The notes: generated by a model from the sequence alone, not told the origin. Positions 54,860 to 62,894 are shown, counted from the first letter of the stretch. The stretch is DNA of 64,000 bases from JAPLUA01 sp964625855 (GCA_964625855.1 CAZVFC010000049.1:5030-69029); one strand, 5' to 3'. Translations and numbers: made by a program.

Positions 54860-56137
54860 CTACTGCTCTTCGAGAACCCGGAAGAACCGGTTCGTATCCC
54901 CCACCTGTACGAGGCAGCTCGCTTCCACCAGCGTGTTGGTGGCCAGAACACTGTTGGTGCCGCAAGTGAACGCGACCCGCGTCCAGGCGCCGCTGGCGAC
55001 GTCCGGCCTGGATTCGACGCCGTACCAGATGCCCGGCTCGCCCTGCCACCGGAGCCGGACGCAGGAGGGACTCTCGCAGGTCAGACTCAGGATTTGGGGC
55101 ACGCCGCCTTGCGGATCGAATACGTCCAGGGCCGTGTAATACACCGCGTCGGGACGTGTGGAAGGTTTGCTCGTGCCCCCGGTCAGATAGACCTTGCCCC
55201 CAATGACCTCACAGGCGGCGCTGCCCCGCGCGCGGGGCATCTTCCGTCGGGCGGTGAATTGATCCTGGGCTGGATCGTACGCCAGTGTAAAATCGTTCGC
55301 ACCGGTCCAGTCTTGGGTGAATCCTCCAAACAGGTAGATGAGATTGTCCACCTCGGCGGACCTGAGCGCCCAGCTATACGGGTAAAAATGGCTCTTGTTG
55401 GTGTTCCAGGAATCGGTCTTCGGGTCATAAGCCCACGTGAGGGTGTAACCGAAAAGATAAGCCAGTCCGTTGGGGGCCACGCTGGCCGCCTGAAAGAAAC
55501 AAGGGTTGGGCGCGTTGCCTTTGGTGGTCCACTGATTGCTCTTCGGGTCATAGGCCTCGACGGCGGCGGTCGTGTGGGTGCCATCGAGATAGCCGCCGAT
55601 GGCGTAGATGATGCCATCCACGGCGCAAGCTGCCAGATTCCCTCGTCCGGTAGGGATGTTGGCTCCGTTCGTCGATTGGTCCGTCCGCGGATTGTAGGCA
55701 GCGACGGGCAGGACCAGTGTCCCCGGCGTGCCCGAACCGCTGCCGCCGACCACGTAGATGATCCCGTCCACAGCCACCGCGCACTGGCCCAGCCAGTGGC
55801 GTGGGGTGGGGAGAGGGGCTTTATTGGTCCAAGTGTCCGCTTGCGGATTGTAGGCCCAGACGCTCGCCAGCGCAGTGTTCGCGTCCGGATAATGGCCGCC
55901 GATGACGTAAAAGATTCCATCCAACGCGCAGGAAGCGCAGGTGGTGGTCGGCGCGGAGATGGGCGCCTTCTGTGTCCAGGACCCCGGCGCGGCGTTCGTC
56001 GCCCAGGCCAGACAAAGCCACAAGGCACCCGCCAGGAGTCCAGCCGCCGTGACGCGCTTTAGCTGTCTCCGCAGGCCGTTGCGCGAGGCGGCCGGGAGAA
56101 TCCAGGCATTGAGAGAGTTGAGTCTTGTCTTCATCAT
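54860..56137 (-). CDS. Secreted Kelch-repeat protein
   Basis: The 425-residue protein has an export segment (RVTAAGLLAGALWLCLAWAT) and at least five Kelch repeats: DGIFYVIGGHYP, DGIIYVVGGSGS, DGIIYAIGGYLD, DNLIYLFGGFTQ and GGKVYLTGGTSK, each with the paired glycines and the following VWAYNPQADTW-type strand. These form a beta-propeller, usually a binding surface. The C-terminal 90 residues look like a separate sandwich domain (ILSLTCESPSCVRLRWQGEP). The leader (56138-56241) is related to that of the next gene upstream, which suggests shared control. No catalytic residues are apparent. Confidence 0.82.
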   Translation of the reverse strand: MMKTRLNSLNAWILPAASRNGLRRQLKRVTAAGLLAGALWLCLAWATNAAPGSWTQKAPISAPTTTCASCALDGIFYVIGGHYPDANTALASVWAYNPQADTWTNKAPLPTPRHWLGQCAVAVDGIIYVVGGSGSGTPGTLVLPVAAYNPRTDQSTNGANIPTGRGNLAACAVDGIIYAIGGYLDGTHTTAAVEAYDPKSNQWTTKGNAPNPCFFQAASVAPNGLAYLFGYTLTWAYDPKTDSWNTNKSHFYPYSWALRSAEVDNLIYLFGGFTQDWTGANDFTLAYDPAQDQFTARRKMPRARGSAACEVIGGKVYLTGGTSKPSTRPDAVYYTALDVFDPQGGVPQILSLTCESPSCVRLRWQGEPGIWYGVESRPDVASGAWTRVAFTCGTNSVLATNTLVEASCLVQVGDTNRFFRVLEEQ

Positions 56138-56241
56138 TAACCTTTCGTTTTGCTTTTACGTTTAGTGCGCCCTCCGGCGCTTCCTGTCGCCAGCCCGCAC
56201 CCACGGGCGGTCAGGGCGGGGGAAGCGCCGGTTTGTCCTCC
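56138..56241 (-). promoter_or_regulatory. Structured 5' leader of the Kelch gene (related to 56871-56969)
   Basis: Read on the reverse strand it starts GGAGGACAAACCGGCG, forms an 11-bp perfect stem CCGGCGCTTCC / GGAAGCGCCGG around an inner GC-rich hairpin, and ends CACTAAACG...AAAGGTTAATG just before ATG. The same landmarks occur in the same order before the neighbouring gene, with a different stem sequence. It may be a cis-acting RNA or operator region. I match it to no known riboswitch. Confidence 0.5.
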
Positions 56242-56276
56242 GTCTAGATTCTGCTTCGTCATCATGGACCCCGTCC

Positions 56277-56870
56277 TCAAGGCGTGCACGGTGGCAGGAT
56301 GGCCACGCGCGTGTCTATGGTCCCGGTGGGCGGGAGGCAAAGGGCTGGCGCCTGGCCCGGATCCGGAAGACCATCGCCGTCGGCATCCGCGTTGGGATAG
56401 TAGAAGGCCAGGTGGTGCGTCATTGCCGCCTTGCCCCGTGCGGTAATCGTACCCTCGCCGCTGTTCACGCCGATGTACACAACCTGGTTGAACGGAAAAC
56501 CCTTCTTCATGCCGTACCAAACCGCAGTGAACTTCACGGTATTCTGCCCGGTCATGACTGCCTCACCCACGAGTGGGCTGTTGTATTCCAGGTCAGCGAA
56601 CAGGCCGGGGATGACGATCGAGGGCGGGATGTGGACCTGAATTGAGCCGGAAAGGGATGCTCTTCTGGCCAGCAGATCCATGGGGGACTCGACATAGGAC
56701 CATTGCAGTGGCATTCTGGTCACTTTGGCGATCCAGGCGCCTTCCAGTCTAAGCGGCTCCCGGCATTGGTTCGACCAAGCCACAGTTACCGCGGCTGCTG
56801 CAACGAGGGCCAGCAGCCCACCCGCACGGGTGATCTTCGATTTAAGGAACTTACTTGCGAATCTCTTCAT
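56277..56870 (-). CDS. Small exported protein of unknown function
   Basis: 197 residues from ATG 56870, preceded by AGAGAAAGG; the longer frame to 56948 runs through the leader element and is rejected. A single hydrophobic segment (AGGLLALVAAAAVTVAWSNQ) should export or anchor it. The remainder is beta-rich (EGAWIAKVTRMPLQWSY, SLSGSIQVHIPPSIVIPG, NTVKFTAVWYGMKKG, VYIGVNSGEGTITARGKAAM) and ends with a PNADADGDGLPDPG calcium-type loop. I do not recognise the family; the barrel-like pattern recalls the protein at 12666-13274. It shares a leader type and strand with the Kelch gene 139 bp downstream. Confidence 0.65.
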   Translation of the reverse strand: MKRFASKFLKSKITRAGGLLALVAAAAVTVAWSNQCREPLRLEGAWIAKVTRMPLQWSYVESPMDLLARRASLSGSIQVHIPPSIVIPGLFADLEYNSPLVGEAVMTGQNTVKFTAVWYGMKKGFPFNQVVYIGVNSGEGTITARGKAAMTHHLAFYYPNADADGDGLPDPGQAPALCLPPTGTIDTRVAILPPCTP

Positions 56871-56969
56871 GCTATTAACCTTTCTCTTTAGTGGACTCCC
56901 CGGCGCCTCGTGTCGCCGGCCCGCATGTGTGGGCTGTAACAGCGACACGAAATCGCCGGTTTGTCCTCC
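56871..56969 (-). promoter_or_regulatory. Structured 5' leader of the 56.8-kb gene (related to 56138-56241)
   Basis: On the reverse strand: GGAGGACAAACCGGCG, then the stem TCGTGTCGC / GCGACACGA nested in CCGGCG / CGCCGG and GGAC / GTCC, an inner hairpin GCCCACACATGCGGGC, and the end CACTAAAGAGAAAGGTTAAT before the start codon. Landmark sequences match the other leader while the stem bases differ and still pair. Confidence 0.5.
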
Positions 56970-57085
56970 AGTTACTCCGGGAAAAGGCCGAAAAGGTTAC
57001 AAGGGACTGAGTGGAACCCGCACCAGTTGGCCCGACGGCGGCCCCCGATTTAGTACCAGTTCTGGTTCGGGAACGCACGATTGCT

Positions 57086-57187
57086 AGCCACGCCATAGCC
57101 AGGGCCGAGACAGGTACGAGACAGTACATGGCTTAATAGAAAATCTATTAAGCCATGTACTGTCTCGGCCCTGGCTATGGCGTGGCT
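57086..57187. repeat. Long near-perfect hairpin with an 11-base bulge (locus R3)
   Basis: Arms 57086-57139 and 57145-57187 pair over 43 bp around a 5-base loop. The only irregularity is an extra 11 bases in the left arm, which is a tandem duplication (GAGACAGGTAC then GAGACAGTAC). Downstream, GGCCAG-GCA-CTGGCC (57195-57209) is another small palindrome. The remaining part of 56970-57487 shows no gene. The unit resembles that of R4 at 5078. Confidence 0.85.
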
Positions 57188-57487
57188 CGGGCATGGCCAG
57201 GCACTGGCCTGCCAGACCACAGGCCACAGGTCCTGGCGCCGGGAGTCGGAAGGTCGGAGACGCGGCACGGCATTCCATGGGCGCGGGGCGCGGGTTGTGC
57301 CGTAGGCAGCACGCCCTCCCTTCACGGGTTAGGCGGCTGTCCCAGTTAATATGTGTGACTTATCAGGGCCCTTGGGGACCTGTCACGGGTCGCTGACGCT
57401 CGGCATCATGCTGACGAGCCACGCCAGATCGTTGTCATCTTGTCGGTTCTGAGTGAGTGTTACCGTGGCTGTACGTACACGGCCCAG

Positions 57488-58336
57488 TTACTGCCACTTT
57501 TTGAAGTTCACATGCCCATCGGCGAACGCCACGTTGGCTTCGCACCCGCGATCCCGATCACCCGGCATCATCCACCAAAAGCCAATTTGGTGAGGCTGAA
57601 GGACGAAGGTGCTGCAGGTCATGCTCGCCTCGTCGCTATCCACAAACGTGAACCGGCTGACCGGTCGTTGGATTCGCGAGGCTTTGTGCACGATCAGCCA
57701 GTAGTACGGCGCCAGGCGGAGGTCACCGTTCACGAGGCCGTTAAGATACGCGCTCAGCCCAAAGTTGAACGGGCGCGGCGCCCGGCGGGTGCCGTAGGGC
57801 CAAAGCGTTCGATCCGAAGGACAGCGATAGATGCCCTCGTTCCCGGTGTAAGGCCAGAGCGCTCCCTGGTGAATCCCGGCGGTGGTCCAGTTGGTCCAGG
57901 CTGTGCCGGACACCCAGGAGTTGGTGGTACTATAGGAGGTCGTCCAATCCGAACCGTTCCAATTGAACCAGTTGGGCACCAGCCGGTCCTGATTGTCGTG
58001 GGCGTAGTTCAGCCAAGCCAACTGCAATTGGCGCAGGTTATTCCTGCAAGCGGCGGAGCGCGCAGTGCCAGCGGCCTTGTTCAAGGCCGGCAGCAGGAGC
58101 GCCGCCAGGATGGCAATGATGGCGATGACGACGAGTAGCTCGATGAGCGTGAAGGCTGGTGATCCACCCCGGGCGCACACTACAGAAGGCAACGAAGGCG
58201 ACAGAGAGGAAGCTCTCGCACCCCGTTTAGGCAGTAGCAGCCGACGTGAGGAGGCTCCGATGTTTCTCGGCCTCCAAAGGATTTGAGCCTCCTCACGTCG
58301 GCTGCTACTGGGATACGAGCTTCTGTGCAAATTCAT
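57488..58336 (-). CDS. Prepilin-type N-terminal domain protein coupled to the kinase gene
   Basis: 282 residues from ATG 58336, which overlaps the kinase stop codon (ATGA); a longer frame to 58654 lies wholly inside the kinase gene. The signature FTLIELLVVIAIIAILAALL follows an unusually long N-region, then CRNNLRQLQLAWLNYAHDNQ, RCPSDRTLWPYG and the terminal VAFADGHVNFKKWQ, a plan like that of the protein at 1-472. Most of the N-region (SRREEAQILWRPRN...SRRLLLPKRGA) is encoded by a 79-bp palindromic repeat, so the leader ahead of the prepilin signature is repeat-derived. Translational coupling links it with the kinase. Confidence 0.85.
   Translation of the reverse strand: MNLHRSSYPSSSRREEAQILWRPRNIGASSRRLLLPKRGARASSLSPSLPSVVCARGGSPAFTLIELLVVIAIIAILAALLLPALNKAAGTARSAACRNNLRQLQLAWLNYAHDNQDRLVPNWFNWNGSDWTTSYSTTNSWVSGTAWTNWTTAGIHQGALWPYTGNEGIYRCPSDRTLWPYGTRRAPRPFNFGLSAYLNGLVNGDLRLAPYYWLIVHKASRIQRPVSRFTFVDSDEASMTCSTFVLQPHQIGFWWMMPGDRDRGCEANVAFADGHVNFKKWQ
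58232..58310. repeat. Perfect 26-bp inverted repeat inside a prepilin gene
   Basis: Arms 58232-58257 and 58285-58310 are exact inverses (left arm starts CAGTAGCAGCCGACGTGAGG) with a 27-base loop. The element is translated as part of the N-region of the prepilin-type protein, before the signal helix. Confidence 0.85.
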
Positions 58337-61300
58337 GGAACCCCCTGTTTCCTTTCCGCCGCCTCGATTTCCGCCCAGGAGGGGGCGCGCCAGAGGTGGG
58401 CGAGGCCAGCGAAAGACGTTGCCATCAAGCTGCTGCCGTCCTGAGAAAAGGCAATATGGAAGAAGAGTTCGCCTTCTGCCTGGAGGGAGAGCAGTTCCCG
58501 CCGTGTAGCCAAGTCCCACAACTTGACCGCCTCCTGTGCGCTGGAGCCGCCGGTGGCCAGACACCGGCCATCCGGCGAAAAAGCCGCTTCCCAAACCCAA
58601 ACCGAATGGCCGCGCAGGGGGGACGCCAACTCCCGCCGCGCGGCCACATCCCAAAGTCGGACCGTGCTGTCATAGCTCGCTGAAGCCAGTTTCCGCCCAT
58701 CCGGCGAGAAGACTACGGCGGCCACAGACCCTTTATGGTGGGTGAAGGTGGTTACGGGCTGGCCGGAGGGAAAGTCCCACACCTTCACCCTGCCGTCGGG
58801 ATAGCCGGTCGCGAGCAACCGGTCGTCGGGCGAGAGATCGGCCGACCAGAGACCCTCGACGAGACCTCCCGGTAGCCTCACCTCCCGCCAATCCTCCGTC
58901 CGCCAAATGCCAAACCGAGTGGTCCGATCATTGAACATCGTCCAAGCCCAGAGGAACCGGCTGCTGCGCGAGAACTGGAGGCGCCCAAACCACTGGAAGG
59001 GAAAGGCAAGACTTTGGACGGGCTGGCGGTGCTTCCAATCCCAGGTGTTGACTCTCCCCGACCCGTCACCGGCCGCCAGCCAACGACTGTTGGGTGAGAG
59101 AGCTACACCCCAGTAGTTGCTGCCCAACTCGGCGAGCGCTTCGGTCTTTCGCAACGCCCGCGTATCCCAAACCCCGAGCACCCCGTACGGATCCGTGGTG
59201 ATCAAGCTGTTGCCATCAGGGGCAAATGTGAAACCAAAACGGCGCACGGTCGTCGCGCTCCTCGGTCCGGAGAGGAAACTCTCGGGCTCGTTCGTGCCCT
59301 GAAGACCAGGTCCCAAGGAGATCACCATACTCGCATGCGCGGGAGACCGATTGGTTGCCGTCACGTCCCAAAAACAAGCCGTGCTCACGTCGCAGCCGCT
59401 GACGAGTGTTTTACCATCCGGGAGGAATGCCAGAAATCGCCCCTCACCCGCATGCCCCCGGAAATGGCACATCTCAGTCTGGTCCGCCACCCGCCAGACC
59501 CGGATAGTCCGGTCGCTGCTGGCAGAGGCCACGAACCGGCCATCCGGAGTGAAGGCCAGTGCCGCAGGCACGCCGGTGTGGCTGGTGAGTTGCCCCAAAG
59601 GCGCCCCCGACCGCGCGTCCCAAAGGCGGATGGTTCCACCGGCACCTCCATACCCGGCCACCAGCGCCGGCGTGGTCGGAGAGAAGGCCAGCGCCTTGAC
59701 AGGGTCGCCGCCTGGGGTTTCGTGCGTCATGGCCACAACGGTTCCAGTACGCCAGTCCAATAGACTGATCCGTCCGTAGTCTTCTCCAATCGCCAGCCGG
59801 CTGCCATCCGGCGAGAAGGTCAGGCGGCCCGTTCGGTGACGAGGGTATCGGACTGCGAAGTTCGTTAGCGTGCGGTCGGACACCCACTCCTTCACCACGA
59901 TTCCGCCGTCACGGTCGAAGGTCGCCAGCAAAGTTCCGTCCGGCGAAAGCGCCAGGGACAGGAGTGGCACCGGTGGGCGGAAGGTGGCTCTCGGTGCGGG
60001 CTCATTCGTGTCCCATATCTCGACTCTGGGATCTCCCTGCGCATTGCGAGCGCTCGTGGCCAAGCGACTGCCCATGCCGGAGAGCGCCAGGAGGCTAATC
60101 GGTGCCGACACCGACAGCTCAGCGATCTGCTGTTTCGTCGTCAGGTCCCACAGCGCGACTTTCTTGCTGCCGGTTTGCACCGCCATGACTTTTCCATCCG
60201 GCGAGATGGCCATCGCCCCGACGGCGCCAGAGTTTGGCTGGAGGTGAGCTGACTCGTCGGCTTGGCAAAGCTTCCAGAGGTAGCGCCATTCCCAACCGCG
60301 CAAATCAATGGAGGGGCGAGGGTCGAAGGGCGAGGGTCGAGGGGCAGAATCCGCCCCGCCGAGCAGGAGGATTTCTGTTTTCCGCTTTCTACTTTCTGCT
60401 TTCCGCTCAGGCCGGTGTTTATCCAGCAGGCTGAGCGCGAGCCTTACGTCATTGGCCTCCAACGCCCGCTGCGCGAGGTTGATGTCGGAGGCGTAAGCGC
60501 TCTGGCGCGCGAGCAGCTCGTTCGACTCGGCTTGGCGCCGTTGCCGTTCCGCTCGGCGCCACTGCCAGAGCACTCCCGCCAGCCCGATCAGCAGACTCAA
60601 AAGGGCCACGCCCATCGCGCTGGCCAGGCGCGGGTTCCGCCGGCACCAGAGCCAAACCCGCTCGAAGGGAGCCACCCGCCGGGCCTGGATCGGCTCGGCG
60701 CGCAGCCAGCATTCGAGGTCCTCGGCCAGTGCCTGAGCGGAGGGGTAGCGCTTGGCGGGTTCCTTCTGGAGACATTTGAGGCAGATGGTCTCCAGGTCGC
60801 GGTCCACGGCTGGATTCACGAGCCGCGGTCGGACGGGCTCCTGTTCGATCACCAGGCGCACAGTCTCTAGCGGTGTGTCCGCATGGAACACCGCCTTGCC
60901 GGCCAGCAAGGCGTAGAGGACCGCCCCCAGGCCATAGACATCGGCCGCGGTCGTAACTTGCCGAGTCTTTCCCGCCGCCTGCTCGGGTGCCATGAACCCA
61001 GGACTGCCGATGACCGCGGCGCTCAACGTCAGCCCGCTTTCCTGGTTCAGCAGCTTGGCCAACCCGAAGTCGGTCAGGTGCGGCTGCCCTTCGGCGTCGA
61101 GGAGGATGTTGTGCGGCTTGATGTCGCGGTGGAGCACGCCATGCTGGTGGGCGTAGTGGACCGCGCGGGCGATTGTCGCTACCAGCTCGGCGCAACGGCG
61201 CAGCCATTCGGCACTCTGCCTTCTGTATTCTGCCTTCTGCGTTCTGCATTCTGCATTTACCCTGTCAAGGCTGCGGCCCTCGATCAGCTTCATGCTGTAG

Positions 61301-61767
61301 TAAGGCTGGCCCTCGTGCTGGCCCACTTCGTAAATGGGAACAATGTTCGGGTGGTCCAAGTGGGCAGCCGCTTCGGCCTCGATGTGAAAGCGTTCAACGA
61401 AGGCGGCCTCGGAGAACCGGCCATGCAGCAGCATCTTGAGGGCCACCACGCGGTTGATGGCCAGTTGACGGGCTCGGTAAACCACACCCATCCCGCCCCG
61501 CCCGATCTCGGCCAGCAACTCGTAACCGCCGAACAGCATGGGTAGGGCGCTTTCGCTGAAAGCGCTGGGCTCACGGTCGCCTCGGCGAGGCGACCCTACC
61601 GCATGATCGGCAGAGGCTATGTCTTCCTCCTTCTGCATTCTGCCTTCTGCATTCTGCATTGGCTCCCACCCGGCCCCCAGCCTGACCAGGCAGGCCGGAC
61701 AATATCCCTTTGGGGCGTCGCCCGGGATCGGCGCACCGCACTCAGGGCAGTTCTTGGTTTGGCTCAT
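58333..61767 (-). CDS. Membrane Ser/Thr protein kinase with WD40 repeats
   Basis: A 1144-residue protein. A small zinc ribbon (Cys7, Cys10, Cys23, Cys26) precedes a Pkn-type kinase domain (about 79-360): IGRGGMGVVYRA glycine loop, VVALKMLLHG lysine, VLHRDIKPHNILL with catalytic Asp215, LTDFGLAK. A membrane helix (about 376-398, GVALLSLLIGLAGVLWQW) leads to an outer or periplasmic WD40 propeller region (about 500-1130; for example AMAISPDGKVMAVQTGSKKV, ALAFTPDGRFVASASSDRTI). Four heptamer tracts add in-frame insertions: after the zinc ribbon, within the kinase domain, and twice between helix and WD40 part. It follows an ECF sigma gene, as is common in this phylum, and overlaps the prepilin gene. 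Confidence 0.93.
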   Translation of the reverse strand: MSQTKNCPECGAPIPGDAPKGYCPACLVRLGAGWEPMQNAEGRMQKEEDIASADHAVGSPRRGDREPSAFSESALPMLFGGYELLAEIGRGGMGVVYRARQLAINRVVALKMLLHGRFSEAAFVERFHIEAEAAAHLDHPNIVPIYEVGQHEGQPYYSMKLIEGRSLDRVNAECRTQKAEYRRQSAEWLRRCAELVATIARAVHYAHQHGVLHRDIKPHNILLDAEGQPHLTDFGLAKLLNQESGLTLSAAVIGSPGFMAPEQAAGKTRQVTTAADVYGLGAVLYALLAGKAVFHADTPLETVRLVIEQEPVRPRLVNPAVDRDLETICLKCLQKEPAKRYPSAQALAEDLECWLRAEPIQARRVAPFERVWLWCRRNPRLASAMGVALLSLLIGLAGVLWQWRRAERQRRQAESNELLARQSAYASDINLAQRALEANDVRLALSLLDKHRPERKAESRKRKTEILLLGGADSAPRPSPFDPRPSIDLRGWEWRYLWKLCQADESAHLQPNSGAVGAMAISPDGKVMAVQTGSKKVALWDLTTKQQIAELSVSAPISLLALSGMGSRLATSARNAQGDPRVEIWDTNEPAPRATFRPPVPLLSLALSPDGTLLATFDRDGGIVVKEWVSDRTLTNFAVRYPRHRTGRLTFSPDGSRLAIGEDYGRISLLDWRTGTVVAMTHETPGGDPVKALAFSPTTPALVAGYGGAGGTIRLWDARSGAPLGQLTSHTGVPAALAFTPDGRFVASASSDRTIRVWRVADQTEMCHFRGHAGEGRFLAFLPDGKTLVSGCDVSTACFWDVTATNRSPAHASMVISLGPGLQGTNEPESFLSGPRSATTVRRFGFTFAPDGNSLITTDPYGVLGVWDTRALRKTEALAELGSNYWGVALSPNSRWLAAGDGSGRVNTWDWKHRQPVQSLAFPFQWFGRLQFSRSSRFLWAWTMFNDRTTRFGIWRTEDWREVRLPGGLVEGLWSADLSPDDRLLATGYPDGRVKVWDFPSGQPVTTFTHHKGSVAAVVFSPDGRKLASASYDSTVRLWDVAARRELASPLRGHSVWVWEAAFSPDGRCLATGGSSAQEAVKLWDLATRRELLSLQAEGELFFHIAFSQDGSSLMATSFAGLAHLWRAPSWAEIEAAERKQGVP
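60311..60345 (-). repeat. In-frame heptamer tract (GAGGGKC type) in the kinase gene
   Basis: Five head-to-tail 7-mers: GAGGGGC, GAGGGTC, GAAGGGC, GAGGGTC, GAGGGGC. They encode PRPSPFDPRPS on the reverse strand. Confidence 0.85.
60372..60406 (-). repeat. In-frame heptamer tract (TTTCYGC type) in the kinase gene
   Basis: Five 7-mers: TTTCTGT, TTTCCGC, TTTCTAC, TTTCTGC, TTTCCGC. They encode RKAESRKRKTE on the reverse strand. Confidence 0.85.
61214..61255 (-). repeat. In-frame heptamer tract (TTCTGCA type) inside the kinase domain
   Basis: Six 7-mers: CTCTGCC, TTCTGTA, TTCTGCC, TTCTGCG, TTCTGCA, TTCTGCA. They encode NAECRTQKAEYRRQSAE between two helices of the kinase domain. Confidence 0.88.
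61631..61658 (-). repeat. In-frame heptamer tract (TTCTGCA type) after the zinc ribbon
   Basis: Four 7-mers: TTCTGCA, TTCTGCC, TTCTGCA, TTCTGCA. They encode MQNAEGRMQKE on the reverse strand. Confidence 0.88.
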
Positions 61768-61854
61768 GCCCGTTTCTGGTTGTTATGTTCGAGCTCTCGC
61801 TCTTGAACTCCGGCAAACCGACCCAAAGGTTACCGGCTTTGTTCCAGCCGCATC

Positions 61855-62607
61855 TTAGGCGGTCAACACGGCGAACAGATGCCTCATTTCCTCATCGAGC
61901 TTGGAAGGCTCCTCGACCGTGTGGGCGACTTCCTCGCGGAACAATTCGCGGTAGCGTTGCCGAAGGCGGTGCACGGCCACTTTCACCGCGCCCTCAGTCA
62001 TCTGCGATGCGGCGGCAATCTCGGCATAAGTAACCGAGCCTTTTTCCCCCAGCAGGAAAGGCCGCAGTTGGTCAAAATCCGGCTTCCTCCCCGCCTTCGA
62101 GAACTCCGCCTCCAACCGCTCCAGCACGCGGTCCAGCAGCGCCGTCGCCCACCGCCGTTCGAAGAGCTTCTCCGCGTCCATCAAATCCACCGGCTCCAGC
62201 CGATACCGCGCCTCGGCCGTCTGCGCATCCAGGAACACCGGAGCAAGCCCGCCTCCGCGTTTCTGTGCCCGGAGCTTGGCCCATTCATCGGCCAGGAAAT
62301 ACTTGAGCGAGCCAAGTATGAACGAGCGAAACTTGCCCTTCGCGGGGCTGGCGCGCTTCAGGAAACTGCGGGAGAGGATATGGACAAAGAATGCCTGAGT
62401 AAGATCCTGGGCGTCGGAAACCTCGCAGCCTTGTCACCGCACATAAGCGTAAAGCGGATACCAATAGGTGCTGCAGAGCCTCTCCAAGGCCGCAGCAGAT
62501 TGCGGCGTGTCCCCCTGGCCAGCGGCCAGTACTACGCTCCAATGCGTGGTGGCGAACAGTGGCTGCGCCACCGCGCCTGGGGCTTCCGTTGTTTCCCGCC
62601 CCATCAT
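61855..62607 (-). pseudogene. ECF sigma factor gene interrupted by one in-frame UGA
   Basis: The frame starts GRETTEAPGAVAQPLFATTH then WSVVLAAGQ (sigma region 2 start of the STK-linked ECF group), runs to YPLYAYVR and meets TGA at 62436-62434. It then continues without shift as QGCEVSDAQDLTQAFFVHIL, through ILGSLKYFLADEWAK and ends with a good region 4 (VTYAEIAAASQMTEGAVKVA, then VHRLRQRYRELFREEV). Relatives have Arg at the stop position, so CGA to TGA is the simplest explanation. No other stop lies in the 250 codons. Without readthrough only 57 residues are made. It precedes the WD40 kinase gene by 87 bp. A sequencing error cannot be excluded. Confidence 0.82.
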
Positions 62608-62665
62608 GACGCACAGCCTAGCTCCCGCAGGCTGCTGATGACAAGCCCAAAGGAAGCCCACGGCC

Positions 62666-62702
62666 GTAGCAGCGTCTCGGCAGAGCGTCGCACCGCCCTG
62701 AG
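62666..62702. repeat. 37-bp direct repeat, copy 1
   Basis: Starts GTAGCAGCGTCTCGGCAGAG and ends CGCCCTGAG; identical to 62739-62775. It lies upstream of the sigma gene start and would be in or near its promoter. The remainder of 62608-62894 is GC-rich and has no gene. Confidence 0.85.
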
Positions 62703-62738
62703 AGCCATGCGGGACCGCGTGTACGGAGTGCCAATCTC

Positions 62739-62775
62739 GTAGCAGCGTCTCGGCAGAGCGTCGCACCGCCCTGAG
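62739..62775. repeat. 37-bp direct repeat, copy 2
   Basis: Exact second copy of 62666-62702, offset by 73 bp. Confidence 0.85.
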
Positions 62776-62894
62776 GCAACAAGACGCAGCTTGTTCGGCG
62801 TCTTGACCTGCCAAACCCATAGTGCGGCGCTCTGCGCTACGGCTCACCCATCAAACGCTGCCTTCTCGGCCAGGGTTTGTTGAATCCATCGCGT

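Noticed and set aside
53180..56062. 423-residue frames opposite the DUF4838 and Kelch genes
   Set aside because: Antisense shadows; the real strands show signal peptides and family motifs.
56138..56969. The two leaders as c-di-GMP-I riboswitches
   Set aside because: GGACAAACC looks a little like the GGCAAACC of that class, but the GACGCAAAGCC part and the receptor helix are missing.
62434..62436. UGA in the sigma gene as selenocysteine or a recoded codon
   Set aside because: Relatives have Arg there, no SECIS-like hairpin is evident next to it, and many other genes end in TGA normally.
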